A DNA stretch of 13,723 nucleotides from Chloroflexota bacterium (GTDB lineage Bacteria > Chloroflexota > Limnocylindria > P2-11E): positions 1 through 13,723 of the forward strand of contig JANXXG010000126.1 of NCBI GenBank assembly GCA_025350745.1, read 5' to 3'. The notes beneath the pieces are model-generated. The model ran no database searches, had not been told where the DNA came from, and saw only the letters and a program-made list of their open reading frames with translations. Below, in pieces: positions 1 to 7,389 of this stretch. Position 1 is the stretch's first letter; each line of letters starts with the position of its first letter. Made by a program: the position numbers and the translations under genes.

Positions 1-821
1 TTCCCGTCGGTGCGCCGGATCTCGTACGCCGGCTGATCTGCGGTGGCCGGTCCGACGACCACGGCGCCGTCGGCGAGCCGGAACCGCGAGCCGTGACACC
101 CGCACTGGATCGTGTCCCCGACGATCTTGCCCTCGGACAACGAGCATCCTGCGTGCGAGCAGACGTCGTGCAGCGCCGAGATGCGATCGCCGGAGCGCAC
201 CAGCACCAGCGCCTGTGCGCCCGCCTTCGCCTTTGTCGGCGTGTGCTCCGGCAGCTCGGTGACGTCGAGCGCGGTCCACTTCTTCCCACCGGTGCGCCAC
301 GCGTGACGATCGACCATGTTCCCGAACGTGAACACGAGCTCACCGCCGATGTACGCGCCGAGGACGATGAACGCGTACCCGATCCCTGCAGTAAGGGTCG
401 CGTGATACGGCTCGCCAGGGGTGAACCCGTATCGCACGAGGAGCGAGAACAGGTAGAACGCCATCGCGACGAGCATCAGCGACGCGTGGATGCCACCGTA
501 TTGGCGGGCCTTCCCGTCGGTCTCGTCGAGATCGACGAAGCCGGCGGCAGCGGCAAGGATCAGGCCGACCGACCCGACAAGGGTCGCCACGTTCGCGCCG
601 TCGTAGATCCCGAGCAGATCCAGGATGAGCGCCACCGTGAGGACCCCCACCGGAAGGTCCGTGAGCAGTGGATGCAGCGGGTGGCCGAGCCACGTCCCGT
701 GCAGCAGGCTCCTGAGCCACTTTGGCCGGAGGATGAAGCGGTCAACGGACGAGTAGAAGTCAGCGATCCCGAGACCCCAGTCCCATTTGTCCAGGATCGG
801 GCTGATGAATCGACGGATCAT
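1..821 (-). CDS. DUF2231-Rieske [2Fe-2S] membrane protein, 3' end cut by window edge
   Basis: 273 codons are visible from ATG at 821, open to the left edge. The N-terminal part (about residues 40-170) resembles DUF2231: a GHPLHPLLTDLP motif (46-57) and four hydrophobic stretches near 56-70, 77-97, 112-131 and 146-166. A soluble Rieske domain follows: C221-S-H223, C226, then C240-G-C242-H243-G-S. That supplies the two Cys and two His ligands of a [2Fe-2S] cluster plus the Cys pair (C226, C242) that forms the disulfide in high-potential Rieske proteins. It is therefore probably a membrane-anchored electron-transfer protein; its redox partner is unknown. The start is fixed by a GGGAGGT ribosome-binding site four bases upstream. 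It is divergent from the repair polymerase gene, with only 29 bp between the starts. The translation was read directly from the minus strand because no stop codon lies in the window. Confidence 0.9.
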   Translation of the reverse strand, partial: MIRRFISPILDKWDWGLGIADFYSSVDRFILRPKWLRSLLHGTWLGHPLHPLLTDLPVGVLTVALILDLLGIYDGANVATLVGSVGLILAAAAGFVDLDETDGKARQYGGIHASLMLVAMAFYLFSLLVRYGFTPGEPYHATLTAGIGYAFIVLGAYIGGELVFTFGNMVDRHAWRTGGKKWTALDVTELPEHTPTKAKAGAQALVLVRSGDRISALHDVCSHAGCSLSEGKIVGDTIQCGCHGSRFRLADGAVVVGPATADQPAYEIRRTDG

Positions 822-825
822 GGAG

Positions 826-832
826 ACCTCCC
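826..832 (-). promoter_or_regulatory. Shine-Dalgarno of the DUF2231-Rieske gene
   Basis: The minus strand reads GGGAGGT followed by CTCC and then ATG at 821. This strong site, four bases from the start, fixes the start of an otherwise edge-truncated gene. The opposite-strand gene starting at 851 has no comparable site. Confidence 0.7.
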
Positions 833-850
833 GACGCGCACTCGCGACGC

Positions 851-1774
851 ATGATGCGTCATCCTGTCTACGTGCGGATCGCCGGGAAAGATGTCACGGT
901 CACGAACCGGGAGAAGGTCTTCTTCCCGGACTGCGGGCTCACCAAGGGCGACCTGGTCGACTACTACCTGTCCGTGTCGGCGGCGCTGCTCCCGCACGTG
1001 CGCCAGCGGGTCATGCAGATGCTCCGCTACCCGAACGGCGTCGACGGGAAGTTCTTCTATCAGAAGCGGGTCCCGGTCCCCCATCCCGAGTGGCTTGAGA
1101 CGTACACGATCCAGTTCCCCAGCGGCCGCTCCGCCGACTTCCCGGTCGTCAACGACGCCGCAGCGCTCGCCTGGATCGCCAATCTCGGCTGCATCGACCT
1201 GCACACCTGGTCCTCGCGTATCGGCGACGTGGAGAAGCCGGACTACCTGCTCATCGATCTCGATCCGCGCGGGGGCGATCCCTGGTCACACGTCCGCACG
1301 ATCGCGCTCGTGGTGAAGGACGTCATGGATGAGCTCGGCCTGGTGAGCTACCCGAAGACGTCGGGCTCCACCGGGATCCACATCATCGCGCCGATCGTCC
1401 CAGAGCTCGAGTTCCCCGAGGTCAGACGGTTCGCGAAGGCCTTCGCTCAGGAGGTGGAGCGGCGCCTGCCGGACATCGCGACGACCACGTGGAAGGTCGC
1501 GGACCGTACGGGGGTGTTCGTCGATTTCGGCCAGAACGCGCGGGATCGCACGATCGCCTCGGCCTATTCCGTCCGACCGACGAAGGACGCGAGGGCCTCC
1601 GCCCCATTGCACTGGGACGAGGTCGCCGACGTGGACCCGGCGGACTTCACGCTGACCACGATGCCTGGTCGGATCGATCGGGTCGGGGATCTCACGGCCG
1701 GGATGTGGTCGTCACCGAAGAGCCTGGTGCCGCTGTTCGAGCGGTTGAAGCTGAAGCCCGCCCAGACCCGTTAG
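851..1774 (+). CDS. Stand-alone LigD-type primase-polymerase (PolDom, Prim-PolC-like)
   Basis: The protein has 307 residues and consists almost entirely of the LigD polymerase domain, an archaeo-eukaryotic primase (AEP) fold. Visible motifs: NREKVFFP (19-26), LHTWSSR (117-123) with the conserved His118, the metal-binding DLD pair D136/D138 in LLIDLDP, the nucleotide-binding SGSTGIHI (171-178), and D225 in VFVDF followed by QNARDRT. The family adds ribo- or deoxyribonucleotides at gaps and ends during non-homologous end joining or excision repair. No ligase or phosphoesterase domain is fused. An ATP-dependent ligase gene lies on the opposite strand 408 bp past its stop, so the pair resembles the mycobacterial Prim-PolC/LigC arrangement. 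The ATG at 851 is followed by a second ATG; there is no Shine-Dalgarno site, so the message may be leaderless or weakly translated. It converges with the receiver gene, leaving a 9-bp gap. Confidence 0.93.
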   Translation: MMRHPVYVRIAGKDVTVTNREKVFFPDCGLTKGDLVDYYLSVSAALLPHVRQRVMQMLRYPNGVDGKFFYQKRVPVPHPEWLETYTIQFPSGRSADFPVVNDAAALAWIANLGCIDLHTWSSRIGDVEKPDYLLIDLDPRGGDPWSHVRTIALVVKDVMDELGLVSYPKTSGSTGIHIIAPIVPELEFPEVRRFAKAFAQEVERRLPDIATTTWKVADRTGVFVDFGQNARDRTIASAYSVRPTKDARASAPLHWDEVADVDPADFTLTTMPGRIDRVGDLTAGMWSSPKSLVPLFERLKLKPAQTR

Positions 1775-1783
1775 CCGGACCGC

Positions 1784-2182
1784 CTAGCAAAGCCGCTCGA
1801 TGGTGCTGATGACGCGATCGATGTCGAAAGGCTTGGCGATGACGGCGGCCGCACCGAGCGCACGCTGATGCTCGTCGAGCCCGCCCGCAGCGGACAGCAG
1901 GACGATCGGCGTGTTATCGCCCGTGCGCTTCTGTTCCTCGCAGAATGCCCAGCCGTCCATGATCGGCATCATGAGGTCGAGGAGGATGACGTCAGGCTTC
2001 CAGCGCCCGATGACCGCAAGTGCCTCGCGACCGTTCGCCGCGCACTCGACGCTGAAGCCTTCGTCGTCAAGTGCCAGCTGCAAGGTGTCCCGGATCACCT
2101 CCTGGTCGTCGACGACCAGAACGTGAACGTCAGTTGCAGCAGCCACAGCCCCAAGATAGGCCGACTGCGACGAAATTGTCAC
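1784..2182 (-). CDS. Single-domain response regulator (CheY-like receiver)
   Basis: The protein has 132 residues and is a receiver domain with no output domain. The acidic pair is D25/D26 in VLVVDDQ, the phosphoacceptor is D69 in ILLDLMMP, the switch Ser is S97 in VLLSA, and K117 lies in AKPF. All residues needed for phosphotransfer are present. Its GTG start at 2182 overlaps the last base of the upstream ligase stop (TAGTG), which points to translational coupling with the ligase. A second GTG at residue 13 is a possible alternative start that would keep the whole fold. No histidine kinase lies in the window, so the phosphodonor is unknown. It could be a phosphorelay intermediate or could act by protein-protein contact; a role in repair is inferred only from position. 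Confidence 0.92.
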   Translation of the reverse strand: MTISSQSAYLGAVAAATDVHVLVVDDQEVIRDTLQLALDDEGFSVECAANGREALAVIGRWKPDVILLDLMMPIMDGWAFCEEQKRTGDNTPIVLLSAAGGLDEHQRALGAAAVIAKPFDIDRVISTIERLC

Positions 2183-3231
2183 TACCGAGGGAGCGAGTCA
2201 GGGCCGGCGAGCAGACCGGAGATCGTGGGATCGTCCGCCCGCCGGGACCGCCGGACCTGGGTCCAGGTGCATTCGCTCGGCTCCTTGTCGGGACGAAAGC
2301 GGAGAAACCGTGTGCCGTGCCGGAAGCGATCCGACTCCATCTTGTCGTAGCGCACCTCGCAGACGAGCTCGGGACGCACCTCGACCCACTCGAGCTCCTT
2401 GCCCTGTGACCAGCGGCTCTGGCCGCCGGGCATCCGGCCTGCCCCGAGGTGTCCGGTCGCGACAAGGGGCGGCAGCCGCTTCTGGAGGTCCGCCTGCAGC
2501 TGTCCGGTGATGCCGGAGGTATGGCCGACGAAGTCGAGCGTGCCGTCCTCGGCGAACAGGCCGAGCAGCAGCGTCGCGATGCGCTTGCCGTTCATCCGGT
2601 ATCCGACGATGACGCAGTCGCTGGTCTTGTGGTGCTTCACCTTGAGCACCGCCTCGCGCGAGCCCGGCTTGTACGAGAGGTCCGCTCGCTTACAGACCAC
2701 CCCATCGAGCCCGATCATCTCGAGCCGCTCGAGCCACTGCGTTGCGAGGACCCGATCGGTCGTCTGTGGCGAGAGCGTGAACCCGGCCGCGCGCTTCTCG
2801 AGCTCGACCCGACGCTCGCTCAGCGGGCGCTCATGGATCGGCTCGCCGTTCCACAGAAGGATGTCGAACGCGATGAAGGTCGCGGGCGTCTCAACAGACA
2901 GGCGGCGGACCCGCGATTCGGCCGGGTGCAGGCGATTCTGCATCGCGTCGAAGTCGAGCGCGCCGTCGCGCTCGATCACGATCTCACCGTCGAGCGCCGA
3001 GTGCGGCGGCAGCCGCTCGCCGATGACCCGAAGCTCCGGGAAGTAGCGCAGGAGCGGCCGGCCGTTGCGGCTCCAGAGGGCGAGCTCGCCGCCGTCGTTC
3101 TCGAAGACGCCACGGAACCCATCCCACTTCGGCTCGTAACGCCAGCGGTCACCGGTGGGGAGCTCATCGACGAGCTCCGCCTCCATCGGCGGAAATGGGA
3201 CGGCGACCCCTGGTGTCGATGGCGCGCTCAT
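2182..3231 (-). CDS. ATP-dependent DNA ligase, LigC-like
   Basis: The protein has 349 residues, the usual size for a minimal ligase with an adenylation domain and an OB-fold domain. Motif I is EPKWDGFR, with K35 as the predicted AMP-accepting lysine. SRNG (54-57), LDGEIV (80-85), FDILLWNG (122-129), motif IV LDGVVCKR (175-182) and motif V LKVK (196-199) follow in order. The OB domain spans roughly 205-325 and ends in the conserved TWTQVR. The enzyme seals nicks via a ligase-AMP intermediate. Length and lack of fused domains favour LigC over LigB or full LigD. The ATG at 3231 was chosen because it gives the expected N-terminus; M16 is an alternative. No clear Shine-Dalgarno site is seen, and the gap to the upstream small gene is 19 bp, so co-transcription is likely. 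The receiver gene is coupled at its 3' end. Confidence 0.93.
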   Translation of the reverse strand: MSAPSTPGVAVPFPPMEAELVDELPTGDRWRYEPKWDGFRGVFENDGGELALWSRNGRPLLRYFPELRVIGERLPPHSALDGEIVIERDGALDFDAMQNRLHPAESRVRRLSVETPATFIAFDILLWNGEPIHERPLSERRVELEKRAAGFTLSPQTTDRVLATQWLERLEMIGLDGVVCKRADLSYKPGSREAVLKVKHHKTSDCVIVGYRMNGKRIATLLLGLFAEDGTLDFVGHTSGITGQLQADLQKRLPPLVATGHLGAGRMPGGQSRWSQGKELEWVEVRPELVCEVRYDKMESDRFRHGTRFLRFRPDKEPSECTWTQVRRSRRADDPTISGLLAGPDSLPR

Positions 3232-3250
3232 CGCGCGAGTCTAGGAAGCT

Positions 3251-3454
3251 CTAACGACCCTTGGTCTTGGCGTTGTCCATCATGCTCAGGTCTTCGGGGT
3301 GCGGGACGTTCGGCGCCGGCCGATCGCTGACCTCGACCGGTCCCTTGGCAGCGACGATCCCCTGATCTTGCTCGACCACCCGCTCGGCCTCGGGGTCGGG
3401 AGAGCCGAAATCCTCGGTGACTGGCGTGGGTGCGGCCTTGGCCTGGTCCTTCAT
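3251..3454 (-). CDS. Small hydrophilic acidic protein, unknown function (67 aa)
   Basis: I do not recognise a family. The 67-residue product is rich in Pro, Glu, Asp, Ala and Lys, has no hydrophobic segment and no cysteine, and looks intrinsically disordered. The start is well supported: GAGGTG lies five bases before the ATG at 3454. A longer reading of this frame to about 3985 runs antisense through the diguanylate cyclase gene and is Ser/Arg-rich, so only the short form is credible. It sits 46 bp after the diguanylate cyclase stop and 19 bp before the ligase start, all on one strand, so it may belong to the same transcript. Function cannot be inferred; a small stress or accessory protein is only a guess. 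Confidence 0.7.
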   Translation of the reverse strand: MKDQAKAAPTPVTEDFGSPDPEAERVVEQDQGIVAAKGPVEVSDRPAPNVPHPEDLSMMDNAKTKGR

Positions 3455-3459
3455 TCGAT

Positions 3460-3465
3460 CACCTC
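3460..3465 (-). promoter_or_regulatory. Shine-Dalgarno of the 67-aa gene
   Basis: The minus strand reads GAGGTG, then five bases (ATCGA), then ATG at 3454. This site decides between the short 67-residue gene and a long antisense reading through the neighbouring gene. Confidence 0.6.
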
Positions 3466-3500
3466 GCGACCGCAGCGAGCGCACCTTCCATGCCATCCGG

Positions 3501-5051
3501 CTAGGCCGGCGTGGCGGGTGCGATGAAGACGCGGTCCTTGCCATGGCGCTTCGCGTCGTACAGCGCCGCATCGGCGAGCCGGAACAGCGAGTCCTCGTCG
3601 GTTGCCGAGCGCGGGAACCCCGCCACTCCGATCGAGACGGTGCCCGTGACCGTCGAGCCGTCGGCCGCGGTGACCGATGCCGCGGCGATCGCGACGCGGA
3701 TGCGCTCTGCGACCGCCGCTGCGGCCTCGACCGGGGCGTCCGGTTGCAGGACGAGGAACTCGTCGCCGCCGAACCGGGCGACGACATCGCTCGCGCGCAC
3801 GTGCAGCTGCACGCATTGCGCGATGGAGATGAGGTGACGGTTTCCGGCGTCGTGCCCGTAACGGTCATTGACCATCTTGAGCGAGTCGCTGTCGATGACG
3901 AGGAGCGCCAGCGGTCGGCCGCTGCGCTTCGCTCGCTGGATCTCCTCGTGCAGCCGCGCGCGGAAGTGACGACCGTTATAGACACCGGTGAGCTCGTCGG
4001 TCACCGAAAGCCTGCGCACGGCCTCGTGCGCGGCGGCGGCAGAGATGGCGAGCGATGCCTGGTTGGCCAGCGTCTGCGCGAAGCGGTAGTGCTCCGCGGT
4101 GAAGGCGTTGACGCCCATCTTGACCGCCCGGATCACGCCGAGCAGTCGTTGATCCGCGACGAGCGGCACGACGATCGCCGACTTCCGATCGAGCGGCACG
4201 CCCGGGACCGGCGCGACGCGCGGATCGGTGGCCGCGTCCCCGATCAGCGACGGTTCGCGATGCTCCGCCGTCCAGCCAACGATGCCCTGCCCGAGCTTCA
4301 CCTTGGAATCACGGACGCTCACCTCGTAGTCGCTCGGGTAGTACTTCGCTTCGAACATCATCGTCGCCACCGCGAGCTGCTGCGCGTCCTCGTCCCACAG
4401 GTAGACCGCCGTCGAATCGGCGGTGGTCACGAGCTGGAACTGCTCGACGATCGTCTGGAGCGTCCCGTCGCGATCGAGCATCGCGGCGCGGCGTGCCACC
4501 TCGTTGACCGCCTGGAGCTCGGCGATGTCGCGGCGCCGCGAGGTGTGCTCCCGCGCGTGCATCAACGCGAGGGACACCAGGCCGGCGAACGCCGAGAGCA
4601 GGCGCTCCTCTTGCAGCGAGAACGCGTCGGTCTTGTCGCTCTGGATGGTGAGGACCCCAAGGAGATCCCCGCGCGCGATGAGCGGCACTGCGATCTCGGA
4701 CCGGCATGCGGATGCGACTGAGATGTAGCGCGGGTCTGCGGCGACGTCGCCGACGTTGACGATCGCCCGGGTCCGTGCGGCGGCACCGGTGAGGCCACGA
4801 CCCGTCGTCATGCGGAAGCTTCGCACGGCCGCCTCGTCACTGCCCTCGCCCGCCGCGGCGGCCGCGTACAGCTCGTCATGTTCGCGGTCGTAGAGCAGGA
4901 GGTATCGCATCGAGTAGCCGAACTGGTCTCCGAGGAGATCGATCACATGCGTGAGGACGCCGGCTTCGTCGGTCGCGGCGTTCAGGAGCGTCTCGGCCGC
5001 CCGCATGAGCAGGGACAGCTCGTTCGATCGCGACGCCGTTATCGCATCCAT
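3501..5051 (-). CDS. GAF-GAF-GGDEF diguanylate cyclase
   Basis: The protein has 516 residues. Two GAF-like sensory domains (about 20-165 and 190-340) precede a GGDEF domain (about 348-512). The catalytic signature RFGGDEF is intact (GGDEF at 428-432), with a metal-binding Asp in VIDSDSLK (D387). An RxxD product-inhibition motif, RASD at 419-422, lies exactly five residues before GGDEF, so feedback inhibition by c-di-GMP is expected. It would make c-di-GMP from two GTP. No signal peptide or membrane segment is seen, so it is a cytosolic sensor; the GAF ligand is unknown. One oddity is GHDAGN, where most relatives have Asp in place of N404. The gene starts with ATG at 5051, 62 bp after the glycan operon, preceded by a TAAGGT hexamer. 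Confidence 0.95.
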   Translation of the reverse strand: MDAITASRSNELSLLMRAAETLLNAATDEAGVLTHVIDLLGDQFGYSMRYLLLYDREHDELYAAAAAGEGSDEAAVRSFRMTTGRGLTGAAARTRAIVNVGDVAADPRYISVASACRSEIAVPLIARGDLLGVLTIQSDKTDAFSLQEERLLSAFAGLVSLALMHAREHTSRRRDIAELQAVNEVARRAAMLDRDGTLQTIVEQFQLVTTADSTAVYLWDEDAQQLAVATMMFEAKYYPSDYEVSVRDSKVKLGQGIVGWTAEHREPSLIGDAATDPRVAPVPGVPLDRKSAIVVPLVADQRLLGVIRAVKMGVNAFTAEHYRFAQTLANQASLAISAAAAHEAVRRLSVTDELTGVYNGRHFRARLHEEIQRAKRSGRPLALLVIDSDSLKMVNDRYGHDAGNRHLISIAQCVQLHVRASDVVARFGGDEFLVLQPDAPVEAAAAVAERIRVAIAAASVTAADGSTVTGTVSIGVAGFPRSATDEDSLFRLADAALYDAKRHGKDRVFIAPATPA

Positions 5052-5060
5052 TCTTCGAAC

Positions 5061-5066
5061 ACCTTA
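5061..5066 (-). promoter_or_regulatory. Possible -10 element for the diguanylate cyclase
   Basis: The minus strand reads TAAGGT nine bases before the ATG at 5051, matching the TANNNT pattern. No good -35 is visible 16-18 bases further upstream. The AAGGTG inside it could instead act as a weak ribosome-binding site, so this is tentative. Confidence 0.3.
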
Positions 5067-5090
5067 CGTTCGGACACGTCCTCCGGAACG
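5067..5090 (-). terminator. Possible hairpin after the glycan operon
   Basis: CGTTCGGA (5067-5074) can pair with TCCG (5082-5085) plus AACG (5087-5090), with one bulged G and a seven-base loop. It lies between the last glycan gene and the diguanylate cyclase. No U-tract follows on the minus strand, so it would be at best a weak or attenuating terminator. Confidence 0.22.
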
Positions 5091-5113
5091 CCGTGAGAGG
5101 GAGTACTGACGTC

Positions 5114-6172
5114 CTAGCGCGTTGGCCGGGCGGGGACCCCCACCAGAGGGAGTGCGCAGGCCCCGGGGTTCTGTACGAGCCACGCCGCGACGTCGTCGAT
5201 GAACGCTTGGGCTCCGAGGATGTTCGACTCCGCGCCGGAATGCGGATTGATCCGGCCGCCGTCGATCCCATCGGCGACGCGGCCCGCGGAGCGGTCGTAT
5301 ATCGGGAGACCGGCGGAATTGCGTCCGTCGAACCATGCGCGGGCATCACGGGCGGCGGCACCGTAGCGACCGTCGCCGCACGCCGCGTCGAGGCGCTCCA
5401 TCGCGAAGGCCGCGGATGCGGCGCCGTAGGCCTGGACGGTGGGAAGATCGAATCCGCTCGCGATCAGGGGCACCAGGTACGCGTCGGCGCTCCTGCGGGC
5501 GATCTCGAGCAGGTCAGGGCGAGCGAGCGCGGTCGCGGCCATGGCGAGGACGCCTTCCTGGATGTGACCCCACAGGTGTGGGGCCGTCGCATCATGACTA
5601 TCGAAAAGAACGTCGCCGCCACGCTGCGCGACGACGTCCGCGCACCAGCCCTGGACGTCGTCCGCGTCAGCACCCGCGTCGAGCGCCGCGAGGATCTGGA
5701 CCGCGCGGACGTCTGACGCGACCGGGTCCGCATCGAACCATGCGCGCGCGCGCTCGTAGTCGGCCCGTGCGCGCTCGTCGCCGAACACCCGCCAGACCTT
5801 GGCCATCGCCCGAGCCCCGCGCGCATGCCAGAACGACGCGCCGTTCGCCCGCGAGGTGATGCCCTCCGCGTTCAAGGCGCCGTCCCAATCAAGAACGAAG
5901 TTCAGGAACCTGCCGTCAGCCTGCTGCGTCCAGCGGCAGAACGCGAGCAGGCCGTCCACCCACTCGCGGGCCACGCCCGAATGGGTGCGCTCCCAGAGAT
6001 CGCACCACAGGACGAGCGCGCGGGCCGCGTCGTCGAGGCAGGCCACGCCCTCCTCGCCGCTCTCGCGGGCCCGGATGTGAGCGCCGTCGTCGCCCGCATA
6101 GATCGCGACCGCGACAGCGCGCGGTCCGTCGATCGCCACGGGTCGAGTCAGGGCCACGAGCCGGCTCAGCAC
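5114..6172 (-). CDS. (alpha/alpha)-barrel glycosidase-like protein of GT4/GH130 loci
   Basis: The protein has 352 residues from a GTG at 6172 that overlaps the GH130 stop by seven bases (GTGCTGA); GTGs at 6157 and 6139 are alternatives. Reading further upstream would run deeper into the GH130 gene. The sequence is helical, with repeated aromatic/Ala segments typical of six-hairpin (alpha/alpha) toroids. CLDDAARAL (45-53) resembles the CTDDNARAL-type motif I recall from proteins encoded beside GT4 and GH130 genes; SRANG.SFWHARG (107-119) and NPHSGAESNI (309-318) are other likely family motifs. The catalytic role is not established. By context it probably acts on or senses the same mannose-type glycan as its neighbours. 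No signal peptide is seen, so a cytosolic location is likely. The fold call is inference from sequence pattern. Confidence 0.75.
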   Translation of the reverse strand: MLSRLVALTRPVAIDGPRAVAVAIYAGDDGAHIRARESGEEGVACLDDAARALVLWCDLWERTHSGVAREWVDGLLAFCRWTQQADGRFLNFVLDWDGALNAEGITSRANGASFWHARGARAMAKVWRVFGDERARADYERARAWFDADPVASDVRAVQILAALDAGADADDVQGWCADVVAQRGGDVLFDSHDATAPHLWGHIQEGVLAMAATALARPDLLEIARRSADAYLVPLIASGFDLPTVQAYGAASAAFAMERLDAACGDGRYGAAARDARAWFDGRNSAGLPIYDRSAGRVADGIDGGRINPHSGAESNILGAQAFIDDVAAWLVQNPGACALPLVGVPARPTR

Positions 6173-7389
6173 GGCTGGAGGCTGTCGAGGATCTCCCGTA
6201 CATCGAAGTCGGCCGCAGCGACCACCGAGTCCGCCGCTCCGTAGTACATCCGGATGCGCTCCCACTGTTGATCGAGCGGGATCACACCGCAGGAGAACAC
6301 GGTATGGTTGAACAGCCCGGTCGTCTCGTACACCTCCGTCGGGCGGAGGATCGGCGTCGCCGAGCGCGCGATGACCTTGCGCGGGTCAGCAAGGTCCATG
6401 AGCACCCCACCCATCGCGTACGTCGTATCGCGATCGACGCCGTGGTAGAGCTCGAGCCAGCCTCGCTCGGTGCGGAACGGCACGGCCGATGCGCCCGTGC
6501 GGAGCTCGTCCCACATGCCCCATCGCGGCATCGCGAGCGGCATGTGTCCACCCCAGGAGAGCAGGTCATCGGAGAACGCGATCCAGATCCCGAAGATGCG
6601 GCCGAATGACTGCGGCATCGGTCGGGTGAGCGAGACGTACCGCCCGCCGATCTTCTCGGGAAAGATGACGACATCCTTGTGGTCCGGCAGGAACATCACG
6701 CCACGTCGTTCGTACGTGCGGAAATCGCGAGTGACCGCAAGGCTCGTGACGATGCCCCAACGCGAGGCCGCCACATAGGTGATGTGATACGCGCCATCGA
6801 TGAAGGTGATGCGCGGATCCTCGACCCCATATTCCTCGAGCGCGTTATCTGGTCCGAGGAACACCTCGGCATCGACGGTGAAGTGCACTCCGTCCCGGGA
6901 CCGCGCGATCCGGAGGTGGGAGATCTGCGCGAGGAAATCCTGATAGCCCTCGTTCACGCCGCCGTGCGGGCCGGTCGCATTGCGATACCGGATGCCGCGC
7001 GGATCGCTGAGGTCCAGGCCCGGCAGGTCCTTCGGGATGTAGGCCACGCGGACCCGCGGCGGATCGATCGATGCGTCCATGAATGACATGCCGATGACGT
7101 CCCGCATCGAATAGCTATGCGGCAACGGTCGCTCGACCGGATATGGCCCGGTAAAGTCCAGGGTGAACGCGCCGGGCGGCAGCTCGATGTCGCTGCGCGG
7201 CCGCTCCGCGACGCGGAGCAGAAGGATCGCCTCATCGTCGACGACGGCGGTGCCGGCGTTGAAGACAGACACCACCTCGAGCGCGGGCTGCGAAGGCGGG
7301 ATGTCGCGAGGAGAGAGCAGCGGGTTCTCCGGAAGGCGCTGGCCGAGGTCGGCGCGATCCGCGCCCTTCGGCCGTTCCGTGGTCGTCAA
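6166..7389 (-). CDS. GH130 family mannoside phosphorylase/hydrolase-like protein
   Basis: The protein has 407 residues with a five-bladed beta-propeller GH130 pattern: ENPLLSPRD (21-29), VFNAGTAVVDD (42-52), EYGVEDPRIT (186-195) with D191 as the likely general acid, PDHKDVVIFPEKIGGRY (235-251), LTRPMP (254-259), and ELYHGVD (313-319). GH130 enzymes phosphorolyse, or in some subfamilies hydrolyse, beta-mannosidic linkages. H237/K238 and H316 fall where phosphorolytic members have phosphate-contacting residues, but I cannot assign a subfamily by eye. The TTG start at 7389 is supported by a four-base TTGA overlap with the upstream GT4 stop and by the lack of another suitable start before the conserved N-terminus. 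It is the middle gene of a tight three-gene operon. No signal peptide, so likely cytosolic. Confidence 0.9.
   Translation of the reverse strand: MTTTERPKGADRADLGQRLPENPLLSPRDIPPSQPALEVVSVFNAGTAVVDDEAILLLRVAERPRSDIELPPGAFTLDFTGPYPVERPLPHSYSMRDVIGMSFMDASIDPPRVRVAYIPKDLPGLDLSDPRGIRYRNATGPHGGVNEGYQDFLAQISHLRIARSRDGVHFTVDAEVFLGPDNALEEYGVEDPRITFIDGAYHITYVAASRWGIVTSLAVTRDFRTYERRGVMFLPDHKDVVIFPEKIGGRYVSLTRPMPQSFGRIFGIWIAFSDDLLSWGGHMPLAMPRWGMWDELRTGASAVPFRTERGWLELYHGVDRDTTYAMGGVLMDLADPRKVIARSATPILRPTEVYETTGLFNHTVFSCGVIPLDQQWERIRMYYGAADSVVAAADFDVREILDSLQPC

Noticed and set aside
93..854. 253-residue plus-strand frame at the left edge
   Set aside because: The minus strand encodes an unmistakable DUF2231-Rieske protein over the same bases.
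3417..4721. 434-residue open frame on the plus strand
   Set aside because: It lies antisense to the GAF-GAF-GGDEF gene, is His/Arg/Asp-rich and shows no domain. Long antisense frames are expected at this GC content.
6173..6265. N-terminal extension of the (alpha/alpha)-barrel protein
   Set aside because: It runs through the GH130 3' coding end and reads as Gly/Arg-rich noise; the GTG at 6172 gives a normal operon overlap.
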